Shown in pieces: positions 34,889 through 44,028 of a stretch of DNA of 64,000 nucleotides; the first letter of the stretch is position 1; each line of letters begins with the position of its first letter. Where the stretch lies: assembly GCA_021151765.1 (NCBI GenBank), contig JAGKWR010000002.1:1-64000 (forward strand), in the 5' to 3' direction. Source of the stretch: Alphaproteobacteria bacterium. Its GTDB lineage: Bacteria > Pseudomonadota > Alphaproteobacteria > Rickettsiales > UBA1997. The notes under the pieces are model-generated. The model worked only from the letters and a program-made list of their open reading frames with translations. It did no database searches and had not been told where the DNA came from. Made by a program: the position numbers and the translations under genes.

Positions 34889-35284
34889 ACATAGAAATAT
34901 TCGCAATTGCTGCGAGGCGGGGCAAATTATTTGTAAGGAATTTTAATTGCAAGTGGCTAGTGGGAAAATTTAGAAAATATTTTTGCGTGATCATTTTTAA
35001 AATTTTTCACTTATTGACTAGCGACGAATTTATTATTTTTTGCTGGCTTCAAAGCCTTGATATTATTGCAAGAAAGACGCTTGTTTTATTAATCAAAGAC
35101 AAAAATTATTCACCACAACACTTCTGCACTCATCAAAAAAAACCCGCATGTCTCTTTGACATACGGGTTAAAGATCGCCGCAAAGAGCGCGCGACACATG
35201 TTGCGTCTTCATATCCCGAATGGATAAAAAACAAAAATAATGCGCGCTTAATGCCCAGCTTAAAACTGGTGGCTGCAAATTTTC
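34889..35284. other. Intergenic stretch with repeat copy C
   Basis: 396 bases upstream of tRNA-Ser. Only the diverged palindromic repeat (35143-35228) is recognisable. A 124-codon open frame across it has no protein character. Confidence 0.5.
35143..35228 (+). repeat. Dispersed palindromic intergenic repeat, copy C
   Basis: The diverged member retains the opening hairpin (cccgcatgtc...gacatacggg), the gatcgccgcaa core, the gcgac...tgttgcg segment and the atatcccgaa...ggataaa end. Identity to copy A is roughly 70 percent by eye. Confidence 0.72.
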
Positions 35285-35902
35285 TTAAAAATTGTAAATC
35301 ACGCCTAGCTTGGCAATTCCTAAATCAGTTTTGATTTTTGATGCTCCGCTGGCATATCGCATATTGAAACGCTGATAGTCGTACGAAGCTTTCACAGAAA
35401 TATTAAACGGTAAATCTACCAAAACGCCGACTCCGTAAAGTGGTGCCAGCTCAGTTTGCGAGGTTGATTGATTTACGTTTGCCACTGAGTTGCTATAACT
35501 GACATTAGCCAAGCCGTAAGTTATGAAAGGCGTGACGCGCGGCAAAATAGCAAAACCAATATTACCTTTAACGCCGTAACGATTTTTCAAAGTGATGTCG
35601 CCACCAGAATTAGAGCCAGAAATTTGGCTTAAATTTTGCGTCGAACTTTGCAAATTATCAAAAAATAGCTCACCTGATGCATAGAAAGTCAAAAGATCAA
35701 AACGCACACCAGCATTGATTCCGGCATTGAATTTGCTGTCTTGTTTTTCGCTATTATTTTTCGGACCGGTGACGCTCGAAATGTTTTTCGCAGTAAAATT
35801 CGCGTTAGACGACAAAGCATCTAAACCAACGTAAATTCCTGTCGCGTTAGCAGAATTGCTTAGAACACATAATAATCCTGAGAGATACAAAAATTTTTTC
35901 AT
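35285..35902 (-). CDS. Small outer-membrane beta-barrel protein
   Basis: 205 aa. Signal peptide 1-20 (ANA) is followed by about eight amphipathic strands ending GVIYNF. It resembles rickettsial/OmpA-like 8-strand surface antigens. The segment KNRYGVKGNIGFAILPRVTPF is echoed in the 41467-42141 product (RNRYGFKTNIGY...VAPF), so the two are paralogues. No enzymatic motif. Confidence 0.75.
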   Translation of the reverse strand: MKKFLYLSGLLCVLSNSANATGIYVGLDALSSNANFTAKNISSVTGPKNNSEKQDSKFNAGINAGVRFDLLTFYASGELFFDNLQSSTQNLSQISGSNSGGDITLKNRYGVKGNIGFAILPRVTPFITYGLANVSYSNSVANVNQSTSQTELAPLYGVGVLVDLPFNISVKASYDYQRFNMRYASGASKIKTDLGIAKLGVIYNF

Positions 35903-35921
35903 AATTATTCAGAAATTAAGA

Positions 35922-36332
35922 TTAGAAATTGAAATAAACTGTTTTTTTCAAATCTGGATGAACACTCAGGGCAACCGGACAAGAATAAGCGGCGTCGCGC
36001 AAAATTTGTTTTTGTTCTTCAGAAAAATTATTTGCAGCAAAACGGAAATCGATCACCACTTCCACAACTTTACGTGGTAATTGCGACGACATGATTTTGG
36101 TAACGTCACACTCCACGCCGTCAATATTCATGTTATTTTGGTTAGCTTGAATGCCCATAATTGTGATCATGCAACTTGCCAAAGAAGTTGCCAAAAGGTC
36201 AGTTGGTGAAAATGCTTCGCCCTTCCCTTTATTATCAACTGGCGCGTCAGTGATTAAACTATTTCCTGATTTAACGTGAACTGACTCAGTACGTAATTCG
36301 CCCAAATATTTTGTTTTGATTGTGATCGACAT
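35922..36332 (-). CDS. OsmC family peroxiredoxin-like protein
   Basis: 136 aa of the OsmC/Ohr fold. Paired cysteines are C54 (SLASCMITIMG) and C118 (YSCPVALSVHP), with the FSPTDLLATSLASC helix. The GG-Arg motif of true Ohr is absent, so it is an OsmC/YhfA-like member. Reduces organic peroxides or handles other thiol chemistry. Same strand as the DMT transporter, which ends up 3 bases before it. Confidence 0.9.
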   Translation of the reverse strand: MSITIKTKYLGELRTESVHVKSGNSLITDAPVDNKGKGEAFSPTDLLATSLASCMITIMGIQANQNNMNIDGVECDVTKIMSSQLPRKVVEVVIDFRFAANNFSEEQKQILRDAAYSCPVALSVHPDLKKTVYFNF

Positions 36333-36335
36333 GAT

Positions 36336-37220
36336 TTAGTGAAATAAAATTAAGGTTAAGATTCCCAGCAAAGTGACTGTTATTCCAATCATTTCACTGA
36401 TGCGGAGTTTTTCTTTCAAATGCACATATGAAATCAAAACTGCGAATAATAATTCTGTTTGTCCAACGGCTTTAACGTAGACTACATTTCCAATCGCGTA
36501 GGCTACAAACCAGCAAACTGAACCTGCATAACTCAGCAAACCGGTTTTAACAAAAGACCATTTATTTTCAGCGGCAAATAAGCTTGATAAATCTTTAATA
36601 AAACGATTTTGCGCTGCTTTTGTGATGGAGAAAAACATATTTTGGAAAGTAATTACCCACATCAAAACAATAACTGCAGCTTTGAAATCACTATATCCAT
36701 TTTCAATTAAATTGCTGGAAGCAAATTTTATACCAAAGGCAGAAAATGAAAATGATAAGCCAGACAAAGCGCCGTAAAATGCTACTTTGTCAATATTTTG
36801 ACGAAAATTTTTGATGGTAAAATTCGACATTAAAATCATACCAATACTAGTTGTGATGATCGCCAAAACTCCGATGGAAGAAACTTGCTGATGAAAAAAT
36901 AAAATACCTAAAAGCAGCGATTGCAAAATTTCTGTTTTATAAAAAGCGATGCCCACGCCGAAATTTTTCGATTGAATAGTTTTAAGCAAAAAGAGATTTC
37001 CCAAAATTTGAAAGAAACCAGTGAAGGCGCAAAACCAAATGAACTCAACCTTAACTTCCGCCAAAGTCAAAACAACCGTAGCAATAGCGAAAGGCAAAGG
37101 CAGAATAAAACGCGACCATGAAACTGTAAGAGTATCGAGTTTCTTATTGAGACTTTTTTGCTCAAGATTGCGAAATGTTTGCAATATTGTCGCGGCGATT
37201 GTGAAAATGATCCAAAGCAT
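36336..37220 (-). CDS. EamA/DMT-superfamily transporter
   Basis: 294 aa with about ten hydrophobic helices in two repeated halves, the EamA (DMT) arrangement of metabolite exporters. GNLFLLKTIQSKNFGVGIAFYKTE marks the end of the first half, and YVKAVGQTELLFAVLISYVHLKEKL the conserved end of the second. Upstream of osmC in a two-gene operon. Substrate unknown. Confidence 0.85.
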   Translation of the reverse strand: MLWIIFTIAATILQTFRNLEQKSLNKKLDTLTVSWSRFILPLPFAIATVVLTLAEVKVEFIWFCAFTGFFQILGNLFLLKTIQSKNFGVGIAFYKTEILQSLLLGILFFHQQVSSIGVLAIITTSIGMILMSNFTIKNFRQNIDKVAFYGALSGLSFSFSAFGIKFASSNLIENGYSDFKAAVIVLMWVITFQNMFFSITKAAQNRFIKDLSSLFAAENKWSFVKTGLLSYAGSVCWFVAYAIGNVVYVKAVGQTELLFAVLISYVHLKEKLRISEMIGITVTLLGILTLILFH

Positions 37221-37338
37221 GATTAGAAATTTATAATGGCAGAATCGCTCAGAAAATTTGTGAGAAATTTTGCTAATTTGCGATGATGCCAGATCATCAA
37301 AACTGAACTAATTAAACATCTTGAAATTAAACATTAAA

Positions 37339-38679
37339 ATGAAACTTCTAAAAACTTTACTGTTGTTGTTAATGTTCTTGCCTTACCGCGCCAACGCAGA
37401 GTTGGTTATTTATAATTGGCAAGAAAATGTACAGCTCACCAAATCTGGTAGAATTTCCGAAGTATTTGTCCAAGGCAAAATCACTAATTTAGCCGCTAAT
37501 ATGGCGATGTCTTCTTTCTCTATCGCTTTTGATCCGCAGCAAGATTTAACGATCAGTAAAGTGATCAATGACAACAATTTAAACAATTACGCCAACAACT
37601 CTGATTTCACTTTCAGCAACAATAATCTGACTATTCGTTTCGCGAAACCCAAAAGAAACGGCGACCAATTTTCGCTCTATTTGGCCTACAAAGAATATTA
37701 CAACAAAATCAATCAATTCTTGCGCCAAGAAATGATTTACATTCCCGCTTTTGCTGCTGGCGCTAATTCTAAAGTTACTTTCAATTTTCCCGGATATTTC
37801 GAATCAGCAACTTTCAATCCTAACGTAACTAAAGTTGGCAACAGCTTTGTTTACAGGAATGTTGTCCCAAAAAATGGCGTGCATGAAATTATTAAACTAA
37901 CTCCGGTTTTAGATAATTGGGATATTGCCGTTAAAACGACTATTCGCGGCAATAAATCACTTGGTAAAATTAATGTGAAAGTTCCGACATTTTTCCAAAT
38001 CGAGAAACAAAAAGTTGAGAATTACAAAATCGCAACCTCAGTAAATAGTTCTGGGCAAAAAGATGAAGGTGGCGTCAGATCTATTTCTTTCAACACAGCA
38101 GCGCAAGAATTGGTTGTGACGAGCTCGGCAAAAATAAAAACTGGCTTGATTAATCGCAGTCCAATTTCACGTAATCCGGCCAATTACATAAATTACAGTT
38201 CTGCGGAGTCGAAACTTTTGACGACTATTCTCGAACAAATTCGCAACGATCAAACTTATGGCAATATTCCGCTTTACGCCAAAATCGGTAAATTTGTGCA
38301 TGACTATTTACGCTACGAAGATTCTTACGTCGGCAAATTACCTGCGCTGCAACAAATTGTCCAAAATCGCGTCGGCGTTTGTACAGAATATGCTCGCCTT
38401 TTTGATGCTTTAGCCCGAGTTGCCGGAATTCCTTCAATTGTCATTGACGGAGCTGCTTGCGGAGAATATTTCGAATGCCAAGGACATAGTTGGAATTTGG
38501 TTTATCACCAAGGCAAATGGATTGAAGTTGATCCGACGTGGGATTTAATGTCTGGCGTAGTTTCATCTTCCCACGTTTATTTTAACGATTACGACAAAGG
38601 CAAAACCGGTTTGGAATATTTTGACAATAGTTTGCAAGTTAACATGAAAGTTGATTTGGAAATGAGCGAATCAATGTAG
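37339..38679 (+). CDS. Secreted transglutaminase-like cysteine protease-fold protein
   Basis: 446 aa with this ATG, which begins a clean signal peptide (MKLLKTLLLLLMFLPYRANA). A TTG frame start at 37321 would add six residues. An N-terminal beta-rich region (30-280) precedes a transglutaminase-like core. The core shows Cys in NRVGVCTEYARLFDALARVAG, His in CQGHSWNLVY and Asp in WIEVDPTWD, a complete triad. Exported to periplasm or outside; may cleave or cross-link peptides. Similar proteins occur in Rickettsiales. Followed by another secreted papain-fold enzyme. Confidence 0.82.
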   Translation: MKLLKTLLLLLMFLPYRANAELVIYNWQENVQLTKSGRISEVFVQGKITNLAANMAMSSFSIAFDPQQDLTISKVINDNNLNNYANNSDFTFSNNNLTIRFAKPKRNGDQFSLYLAYKEYYNKINQFLRQEMIYIPAFAAGANSKVTFNFPGYFESATFNPNVTKVGNSFVYRNVVPKNGVHEIIKLTPVLDNWDIAVKTTIRGNKSLGKINVKVPTFFQIEKQKVENYKIATSVNSSGQKDEGGVRSISFNTAAQELVVTSSAKIKTGLINRSPISRNPANYINYSSAESKLLTTILEQIRNDQTYGNIPLYAKIGKFVHDYLRYEDSYVGKLPALQQIVQNRVGVCTEYARLFDALARVAGIPSIVIDGAACGEYFECQGHSWNLVYHQGKWIEVDPTWDLMSGVVSSSHVYFNDYDKGKTGLEYFDNSLQVNMKVDLEMSESM

Positions 38680-38796
38680 CAGCCATTTTTTGTAAAATTT
38701 TGCGGTTACCAAAAAGTCACTACTTGGAAAATCATCGTCCTCACTTATGTTGATCGTTCCACAATTTTTCGCCCATCAACTCAAAATCAAATTTTT

Positions 38797-39657
38797 ATGA
38801 AACTTAAATCTGCTAAAACGTTCGCGCTTGCTGGTTTGTTAATTGCAAATACAAGCATGAGCATGGCTTTTGCAAACGACACTATCACTAAAAGCCTAAC
38901 TTTTCACTACGATCAATATCCTGCCAGCGTATACAGCAAGCAAGTTGCAGTAACCAACTGGAACAGCAAAGAAGGAATTGAGAGATTGCAAAGAACCGAA
39001 TATAAAGGCGACTTTTATCGCCTCGCGCATCATTTCAAACCGCAAGTAAATCCTGCAGCTTGTGGACAAGGCGCAGCAACCGTAGTGCTTTCAGCAATTT
39101 ACGAACTTAATCACAAATCCTTTCCAGTTATTGAAGAATGGCCAATCACAATCGGCGATAAAAAATATCCGTTACAGTATCGTTTGATTAACGATTCTAA
39201 TTTCTTCAACGAGTCAACTGACAAAATTTTAGATCGTCGCACTATTTCGATGAAAATTACTAAAAAAGACGGCAGCTTTGGCGGCGGAATTGACATCGAT
39301 GAATTGCAAAAAATGCTTAAAGTTCACGGTGTAAAATCAAAATTAGTCAATGTTGACAAATTCTCTGACGAAAAACTCGCTGCTTTCAGAAAAGAAGTGA
39401 AAGAAGTAGTAAATTCTGACAAAGAATTTTTGCTTTTAAACTATGATCACTCTTACAAAGGATTGATGGGCGGACACTTTTCACCAGTTGCAGCTTACGA
39501 TGAAAAATCAGATTCAGTTTTGATTTTAGACGTTGCTGCGCACAGAAATCCGTGGATTTGGGTTAATTTAAGCGACATTTATCACGCGATGAATACCAAA
39601 AACTACGCACAAACTTCTTACCGTGGTTACTTGGTTGTAAACACTAAATTGAAATAA
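38797..39657 (+). CDS. Secreted phytochelatin synthase-like peptidase
   Basis: 286 aa. Signal peptide 1-26 (AFA) precedes a phytochelatin-synthase (C83 family) domain. Triad residues are C89 in NPAACGQGA, H227 in GGHFSP and D245 in LILDVA. The His-Asp spacing of 18 equals that of the Nostoc enzyme. Bacterial members lack the plant C-terminal domain and mainly hydrolyse glutathione to gamma-Glu-Cys. Export to the periplasm is predicted here, implying processing of external or host-derived glutathione or metal-thiol complexes (inference). Confidence 0.85.
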   Translation: MKLKSAKTFALAGLLIANTSMSMAFANDTITKSLTFHYDQYPASVYSKQVAVTNWNSKEGIERLQRTEYKGDFYRLAHHFKPQVNPAACGQGAATVVLSAIYELNHKSFPVIEEWPITIGDKKYPLQYRLINDSNFFNESTDKILDRRTISMKITKKDGSFGGGIDIDELQKMLKVHGVKSKLVNVDKFSDEKLAAFRKEVKEVVNSDKEFLLLNYDHSYKGLMGGHFSPVAAYDEKSDSVLILDVAAHRNPWIWVNLSDIYHAMNTKNYAQTSYRGYLVVNTKLK

Positions 39658-39669
39658 ACTTTCAAAAAG

Positions 39670-39697
39670 CGAAGGATCTCATTTACGAGATCCTTCG
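39670..39697. terminator. Shared hairpin terminator
   Basis: Eleven-base perfect stem cgaaggatctc/gagatccttcg with loop atttac, between the convergent phytochelatin-synthase-like and hydrolase genes. The minus strand has the better U-run (ctttttg). Confidence 0.78.
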
Positions 39698-39713
39698 ACT
39701 TTGCAAATCCGAA

Positions 39714-40505
39714 CTACTTCACCAAAAACTTCTGCATCTCTGCAATCAAAAACTCATCACTAAAATCTAAATGACCGGCTCCCGAGACGCTTATTAATTT
39801 TTTATCCGACTTAACAGCTTCATAAAGTTTCTTCCCTTCTAAGTAAGGCACCACTTGATCTTGCGTGCCGTGAAAAATCAAAAGCGGTGCTGTAATTTTC
39901 GGCGCATATTTGATCGATTCAAATTTGTCTTTGAGCAATAATTTAACTGGCACAAACCAATAAGTTTTTTGCGCCACCGACGCAATTGAGGAATAAGGCG
40001 ATTCCAAAACCACTGCAGACGGATCAAAACGCGCAGCTAGTTGCGTTGCAACTCCAGAACCCAAAGATTCACCGTAATAAATTAAATCCTGCATCATATA
40101 ATTTTGATCGAGCGCAAACTTCAAAGCCGCTTCCGAATCTTGAATTAAAGCTGATTCTGATGGTTTTCCTTCGCTTCCAGAATAACCTTCATAAGAAATT
40201 GCCAAAACGCCAAAACCGGCTTGCGCAAAAGCTGCGAATCTGTGAGCACGATCACTTAAATTGCCAGCATTGCCGTGAAAATATAAAATCAATTTAGCGT
40301 TTTGCGGCGCTGCTTTATACCAAGCGAGAATTTTTTTGCCGCTTGCAGTTGTTAATTTTTCCTCAACAAAACCTTGAAGCTGATAATTTTCTATTTTTTG
40401 CAATTCCCCTGAAGGTCGATATTGCAAGTGACGCTGAAAAACAAAGAGCACAAACAACAAAGCAGCGTAAATACAAACTGCAGAGATCATGATTTTTTTG
40501 TGCAT
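39714..40505 (-). CDS. Membrane-anchored alpha/beta hydrolase (BEM46-like)
   Basis: 263 aa. One N-terminal membrane helix (about 5-23) is followed by the hydrolase fold. It has oxyanion HGNAGN, nucleophile GESLGSG (Ser about 126), Asp in HGTQDQVVP and His in GAGHLDF. The family (BEM46/YqkD) comprises serine hydrolases of unclear substrate. The start lies 3 bases after the MBL gene stop on the same strand, so they are co-transcribed. Confidence 0.85.
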   Translation of the reverse strand: MHKKIMISAVCIYAALLFVLFVFQRHLQYRPSGELQKIENYQLQGFVEEKLTTASGKKILAWYKAAPQNAKLILYFHGNAGNLSDRAHRFAAFAQAGFGVLAISYEGYSGSEGKPSESALIQDSEAALKFALDQNYMMQDLIYYGESLGSGVATQLAARFDPSAVVLESPYSSIASVAQKTYWFVPVKLLLKDKFESIKYAPKITAPLLIFHGTQDQVVPYLEGKKLYEAVKSDKKLISVSGAGHLDFSDEFLIAEMQKFLVK

Positions 40506-40507
40506 TT

Positions 40508-41362
40508 TTAAATTTTATTAAGCGGGATTTTAACATATTGCACCGAATTCGCTTCAGCGTCGCCGAATTTGCCAGTGCGCAAATTAATTTGCAGCGCCGG
40601 AAATAAAAGTTTCGGAACTGCTAAAGTAGCATCACGCTTGCTGCGATTTTCGACATATTCTGCTTCACTAACCTTGTCATTAATCAAAATATTGTCGCGA
40701 TTTTGATCAGCTACTGTGCATAAAAACTGCGGTTCTTGGCCGTTTGCTGGATAATCGTGACAAACGTAAATTTTGGTTTGCGCCGGCAAAGACAAAATCT
40801 TTTTAATCGATTGGTATAAAGTTGTAGCACTACCGCCGGGAAAATCTGCACGCGCTGTGCCCATACGCGGCAAGAAAATAGTGTCGCCGACAAAAACACA
40901 ATCTTGAATCAAATAAACTGCACAAGCTGGAGTGTGTCCCGGTGTGTGCATCACACTGACTTCAAGATTGCCAATATAAAATTTCTCACCATCCAAAAAA
41001 AGATGATCAAATTGCGAACCATCAATTGGCGTATCTTTGTGATTGTTAAAAAGCGGCACCCAAAATTGCGCTACTTCTTTGATTTTTTCACCAATAGCAA
41101 TTTTGCCGCCCAATTTTTCTTTGATATAGCTAGCCGCGGTTAAATGATCGGCGTGAATGTGCGTTTCCAAAATCCACTGCAACTGCAAATTATTGTCGCG
41201 AATATAATCAATTACTGCATCGGCTGACGCAGTAGAAGTGCGACCAGAATGCATATCATAATTCAAAACCGAATCAATCACCGCGCATTTGTTGGTTGCA
41301 ACATCGCTGACAACATAAGTAAAAGTTGCGGTATCTTTGTCGTAGAAATTTTGGATTTTCAT
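40508..41362 (-). CDS. Metallo-beta-lactamase fold protein, ETHE1/persulfide dioxygenase-like
   Basis: 284 aa. Metal ligands are THIHADHL (H68, H70, D72, H73), PGHTPAC and the Asp of VFVGDTIF. The FLPRMGTARADFPGG segment and VCHDYP are typical of ETHE1/BLH-type enzymes that oxidise glutathione persulfide. C-terminal extension of about 60 residues. Cytosolic. Sulfur oxidation or persulfide detoxification is inferred from family, and is consistent with a thiol theme shared with OsmC and the phytochelatin-synthase-like gene. Confidence 0.85.
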   Translation of the reverse strand: MKIQNFYDKDTATFTYVVSDVATNKCAVIDSVLNYDMHSGRTSTASADAVIDYIRDNNLQLQWILETHIHADHLTAASYIKEKLGGKIAIGEKIKEVAQFWVPLFNNHKDTPIDGSQFDHLFLDGEKFYIGNLEVSVMHTPGHTPACAVYLIQDCVFVGDTIFLPRMGTARADFPGGSATTLYQSIKKILSLPAQTKIYVCHDYPANGQEPQFLCTVADQNRDNILINDKVSEAEYVENRSKRDATLAVPKLLFPALQINLRTGKFGDAEANSVQYVKIPLNKI

Positions 41363-41466
41363 TTGGAATTTAGAATGTTTTTAAAAAGTTCTTGCCTACA
41401 AAAGTGGCTTTACTCATGTTCTGCAAAGAAAAAACGCCCATAAAACAATATCAATAAAATATAAGA

Positions 41467-42141
41467 ATGAAAAAGTTTTTACTTACCATCTCAACTATTT
41501 TGTCATTTTTTTGCAGTGTTTCTGCTTTTGCTAAAACTCAAGGCTCTTCCCTTGGTCTTGATTTTGTAAGCACTACCAATTCTTTTTATGGTCGTGTTTA
41601 CTATAAAGATTTTCATCCTTCTGCAGACACAGATCTAAAACCAGCAAGACGCGAAACTTTTGGCGGCGTGGGTTTGAACTATAAATATGCTGTAAATTTT
41701 GATGGATTTTTTGTCGCACCAGAAATTTTTGTTGAGCAAAATAGCTTTGGCAATAAAGGATCTCAAAACCCCAGCACCGATGCTTTACAGATCAGAAATC
41801 GTTATGGTTTCAAAACTAATATTGGTTATGACATCAATGATTATGTTGCTCCTTTTATCAATGTGGGATATGCAGCAACACAGTATAATAGCACTTCAGC
41901 GGCTTATGACAATAGTAATACACAACTTTTAAACGCATCCTATAGAGGCACTGCATCTAGTTTAACATTTGGCGGCGGAATTAAATTTTCTTTAACTGAT
42001 AATGTTGCTCTAAATTGCGAGTATAATTACCAAAAGTTTCACACTAAATCACGCGTTAATGACACGATTAATTACATCCAAAAATACAAACAAATAGCTC
42101 GTTCAGATATTGTAAAGGTCGGTCTCTCTTACCAATTTTAA
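41467..42141 (+). CDS. Small outer-membrane beta-barrel protein, paralogue
   Basis: 224 aa. Signal peptide 1-22 (AFA), alternating strands, terminal VGLSYQF. Shares RNRYGFKTNIGY...VAPFINVGYA with the product of 35285-35902. Located 13 bases before the putative effector gene and in the same direction; co-expression is plausible. Confidence 0.75.
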   Translation: MKKFLLTISTILSFFCSVSAFAKTQGSSLGLDFVSTTNSFYGRVYYKDFHPSADTDLKPARRETFGGVGLNYKYAVNFDGFFVAPEIFVEQNSFGNKGSQNPSTDALQIRNRYGFKTNIGYDINDYVAPFINVGYAATQYNSTSAAYDNSNTQLLNASYRGTASSLTFGGGIKFSLTDNVALNCEYNYQKFHTKSRVNDTINYIQKYKQIARSDIVKVGLSYQF

Positions 42142-42154
42142 AAGACTCAAATTC

Positions 42155-43966
42155 ATGCCAAATTCTTCATCTGCGATAGATTCAAAACCTACAAAACTTG
42201 ATGAACTAATTAGTACATTTAACCAAAATAATTCTGAATCAGCTGATGCGAGTAGCATTTTACGACATCTAAAACCATTCCATGATAATGAAATAAAGAA
42301 AATCAGAGATAATTCCACGGTATATCATGATCTGTTGATCGATCAATTTGCCAGTTTACACAGTAATGATAACACAACCATTTGCTCTGCTGCAATTGCG
42401 TCATTTTATGATCCAAAAACCACAAATAATGCGGAAGTCTCTTCTAAAATAACTGCCGAAAATCAACAAAAAGACAGCCTTTTACGCCAAGCTCTTGATG
42501 AATTTAAAGATTCCCAACAATCACAAATAATATTTCCAATCGATTTAGGAAGTAATCGCTTTTCTTTGTTGGTTGTAAGCAAAACTGAAGCGGAAAATTT
42601 TCAAGTAATTTACTGTGACCCAATTGGAATTGATGTACCATACGATTCTTTAAAGCTTGATCCAGTAGATCAAGAAACAGCTATAAAATATAGCTCAATG
42701 CCACAAGAAATTAGAAAAATAGTTTCCGAAAACCTTAATATCAGCGAACAAAACGTCATATTCACTCAAAACAGAATCCAAAAAACTAGCTTTGATTATT
42801 CCCAAGAAAATATTCGCTATTTCGACAGATTTGAAGATAACGGCCCAATTATCATCGACCTCATCAAAAGATTTTCTAATCAAGAATTCTCAATAGCTAA
42901 AATAGCTTTTAGCGAAGATTTTAAAGGTGATTTTATAAAAGCTAAAAATGACTCTGAAATTCCTTATTTTCAGGAAAATTCAGATGTAATAATCGCACAA
43001 TTAAGAAATTCTCAAGCCCAAGATCTCAAGCAATATCAAACCAGAACTTTAAAAGTAATTCAGGATTTTCTTGAAGAAGAAGCTTCAAATCAGACAGCTG
43101 AAAATAACCCAAAATTTGTTAGATCTAACACCAATCAATCCTCCGGAACTTCTTTATCTGCTATTTTAGGAAAATTATTACCACTATCTCTTTTCACTTT
43201 TGCTTCTGGAGCAATCGAAGGAAAAGATCAAAATAGTGATAAAAATTTAGTTAACTTACAAAGCGCATCTTCACAAATTAATCTAGAAGCAAATCCTCCG
43301 CGCCCTGCAACTTATGAACCATCAGCAACGCCGAGTTTTCGACCTACTATCCAACCAACTGCAAAGCCAACAACTCAACCAAGCAGAACACCAAGTACAC
43401 AACCAAGTTTACAACCATCAAATCAACCAAGCACTCAGCCAAGTAGTAGCCCAACAAGTCAACCTTCGTCACAGCCAACTTCACAACCATCATCTCCTGA
43501 ACTTCCATCAAATAATCTTTCTACACATGATTATTGGTTAATAATGATGCTTGGTGCTGCCGGAATTGGTTCTTTAGCTGAGATTTCAACAAGGCTTCTA
43601 ACTCAACATGGTTCTTTGCATAAATATTTTCTTGAGTTGATTCGTGATGGCAATAACGGCAGCAATGAAACACCGAAATGTCTCGCCGGAATTATTACTT
43701 CAGCTGTTGTTGCTTCAACTTTGATTGGATTTGGAATTGCATATTCTCAATCTACAGAAAATCAAAATACCTCTGAAGGTTCTACTGGCGCAATTATAGG
43801 AGCAATTTCTTCATTTGCATTCTTTGCGGCGATATCTGCGACTTCAATTGCAATAAGCTGTTGTGAAAAAAACAAACCAAATAGTATTTGTGGAAAACCA
43901 GTAGCTCAAAGACCTGAAGGAGAAATTTCTTTAGGAATAATTTACCCTGATAGATCGCGAGTATAA
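42155..43966 (+). CDS. Unrecognised membrane protein: C48-protease-like head (likely inactive), QPS repeat linker, C-terminal membrane helices
   Basis: 603 aa, no N-terminal signal. Residues 125-240 resemble an Ulp1/C48 cysteine protease: IIFPIDLGSNRFSLLVV occupies the usual NHW strand, IYCDPIG...YDSL follows, and DRFEDNGPIIIDLIKRF sits where DCG is expected. His would be R134 and Cys N229, so both catalytic residues seem replaced. A hydrophobic helix lies at about 335-352. Residues 389-448 are Pro-Ser/Thr-Gln repeats. Hydrophobic helices follow at about 460-478, 510-530 and 544-568, then a cytosolic tail. Looks like a host-directed or membrane-anchored effector. Alternative: an orphan membrane protein of unknown role. 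Confidence 0.5.
   Translation: MPNSSSAIDSKPTKLDELISTFNQNNSESADASSILRHLKPFHDNEIKKIRDNSTVYHDLLIDQFASLHSNDNTTICSAAIASFYDPKTTNNAEVSSKITAENQQKDSLLRQALDEFKDSQQSQIIFPIDLGSNRFSLLVVSKTEAENFQVIYCDPIGIDVPYDSLKLDPVDQETAIKYSSMPQEIRKIVSENLNISEQNVIFTQNRIQKTSFDYSQENIRYFDRFEDNGPIIIDLIKRFSNQEFSIAKIAFSEDFKGDFIKAKNDSEIPYFQENSDVIIAQLRNSQAQDLKQYQTRTLKVIQDFLEEEASNQTAENNPKFVRSNTNQSSGTSLSAILGKLLPLSLFTFASGAIEGKDQNSDKNLVNLQSASSQINLEANPPRPATYEPSATPSFRPTIQPTAKPTTQPSRTPSTQPSLQPSNQPSTQPSSSPTSQPSSQPTSQPSSPELPSNNLSTHDYWLIMMLGAAGIGSLAEISTRLLTQHGSLHKYFLELIRDGNNGSNETPKCLAGIITSAVVASTLIGFGIAYSQSTENQNTSEGSTGAIIGAISSFAFFAAISATSIAISCCEKNKPNSICGKPVAQRPEGEISLGIIYPDRSRV
43319..43498 (+). repeat. QPS/QPT low-complexity coding repeat
   Basis: About 60 codons of short units such as TQPS, SQPS, SQPT. 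The unit style is common in extracellular proteins of stramenopiles and other protists. At DNA level the units vary, so it is not a simple recent expansion. Confidence 0.8.
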
Positions 43967-44028
43967 TTTGCATTCTATTCGTATAGAATTGTGAATTACT
44001 CAAAAACTATCTTTCACAAAATCCATCA

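Noticed and set aside
34749..34946. 65-codon plus-strand frame with GEIRTHGTHERTAVFKTAALNH-like product
   Set aside because: It is the antisense translation of the tRNA-Ser gene at 34799-34888, a well-known spurious protein.
34960..35334. 124-codon plus-strand frame
   Set aside because: Runs through palindromic repeat copy C and into the antisense of the OM barrel gene; no protein-like composition.
43319..43498. Possible CRISPR-like or tandem DNA repeat
   Set aside because: In-frame QPS/QPT codon repeats within a gene, irregular units, no spacer structure.
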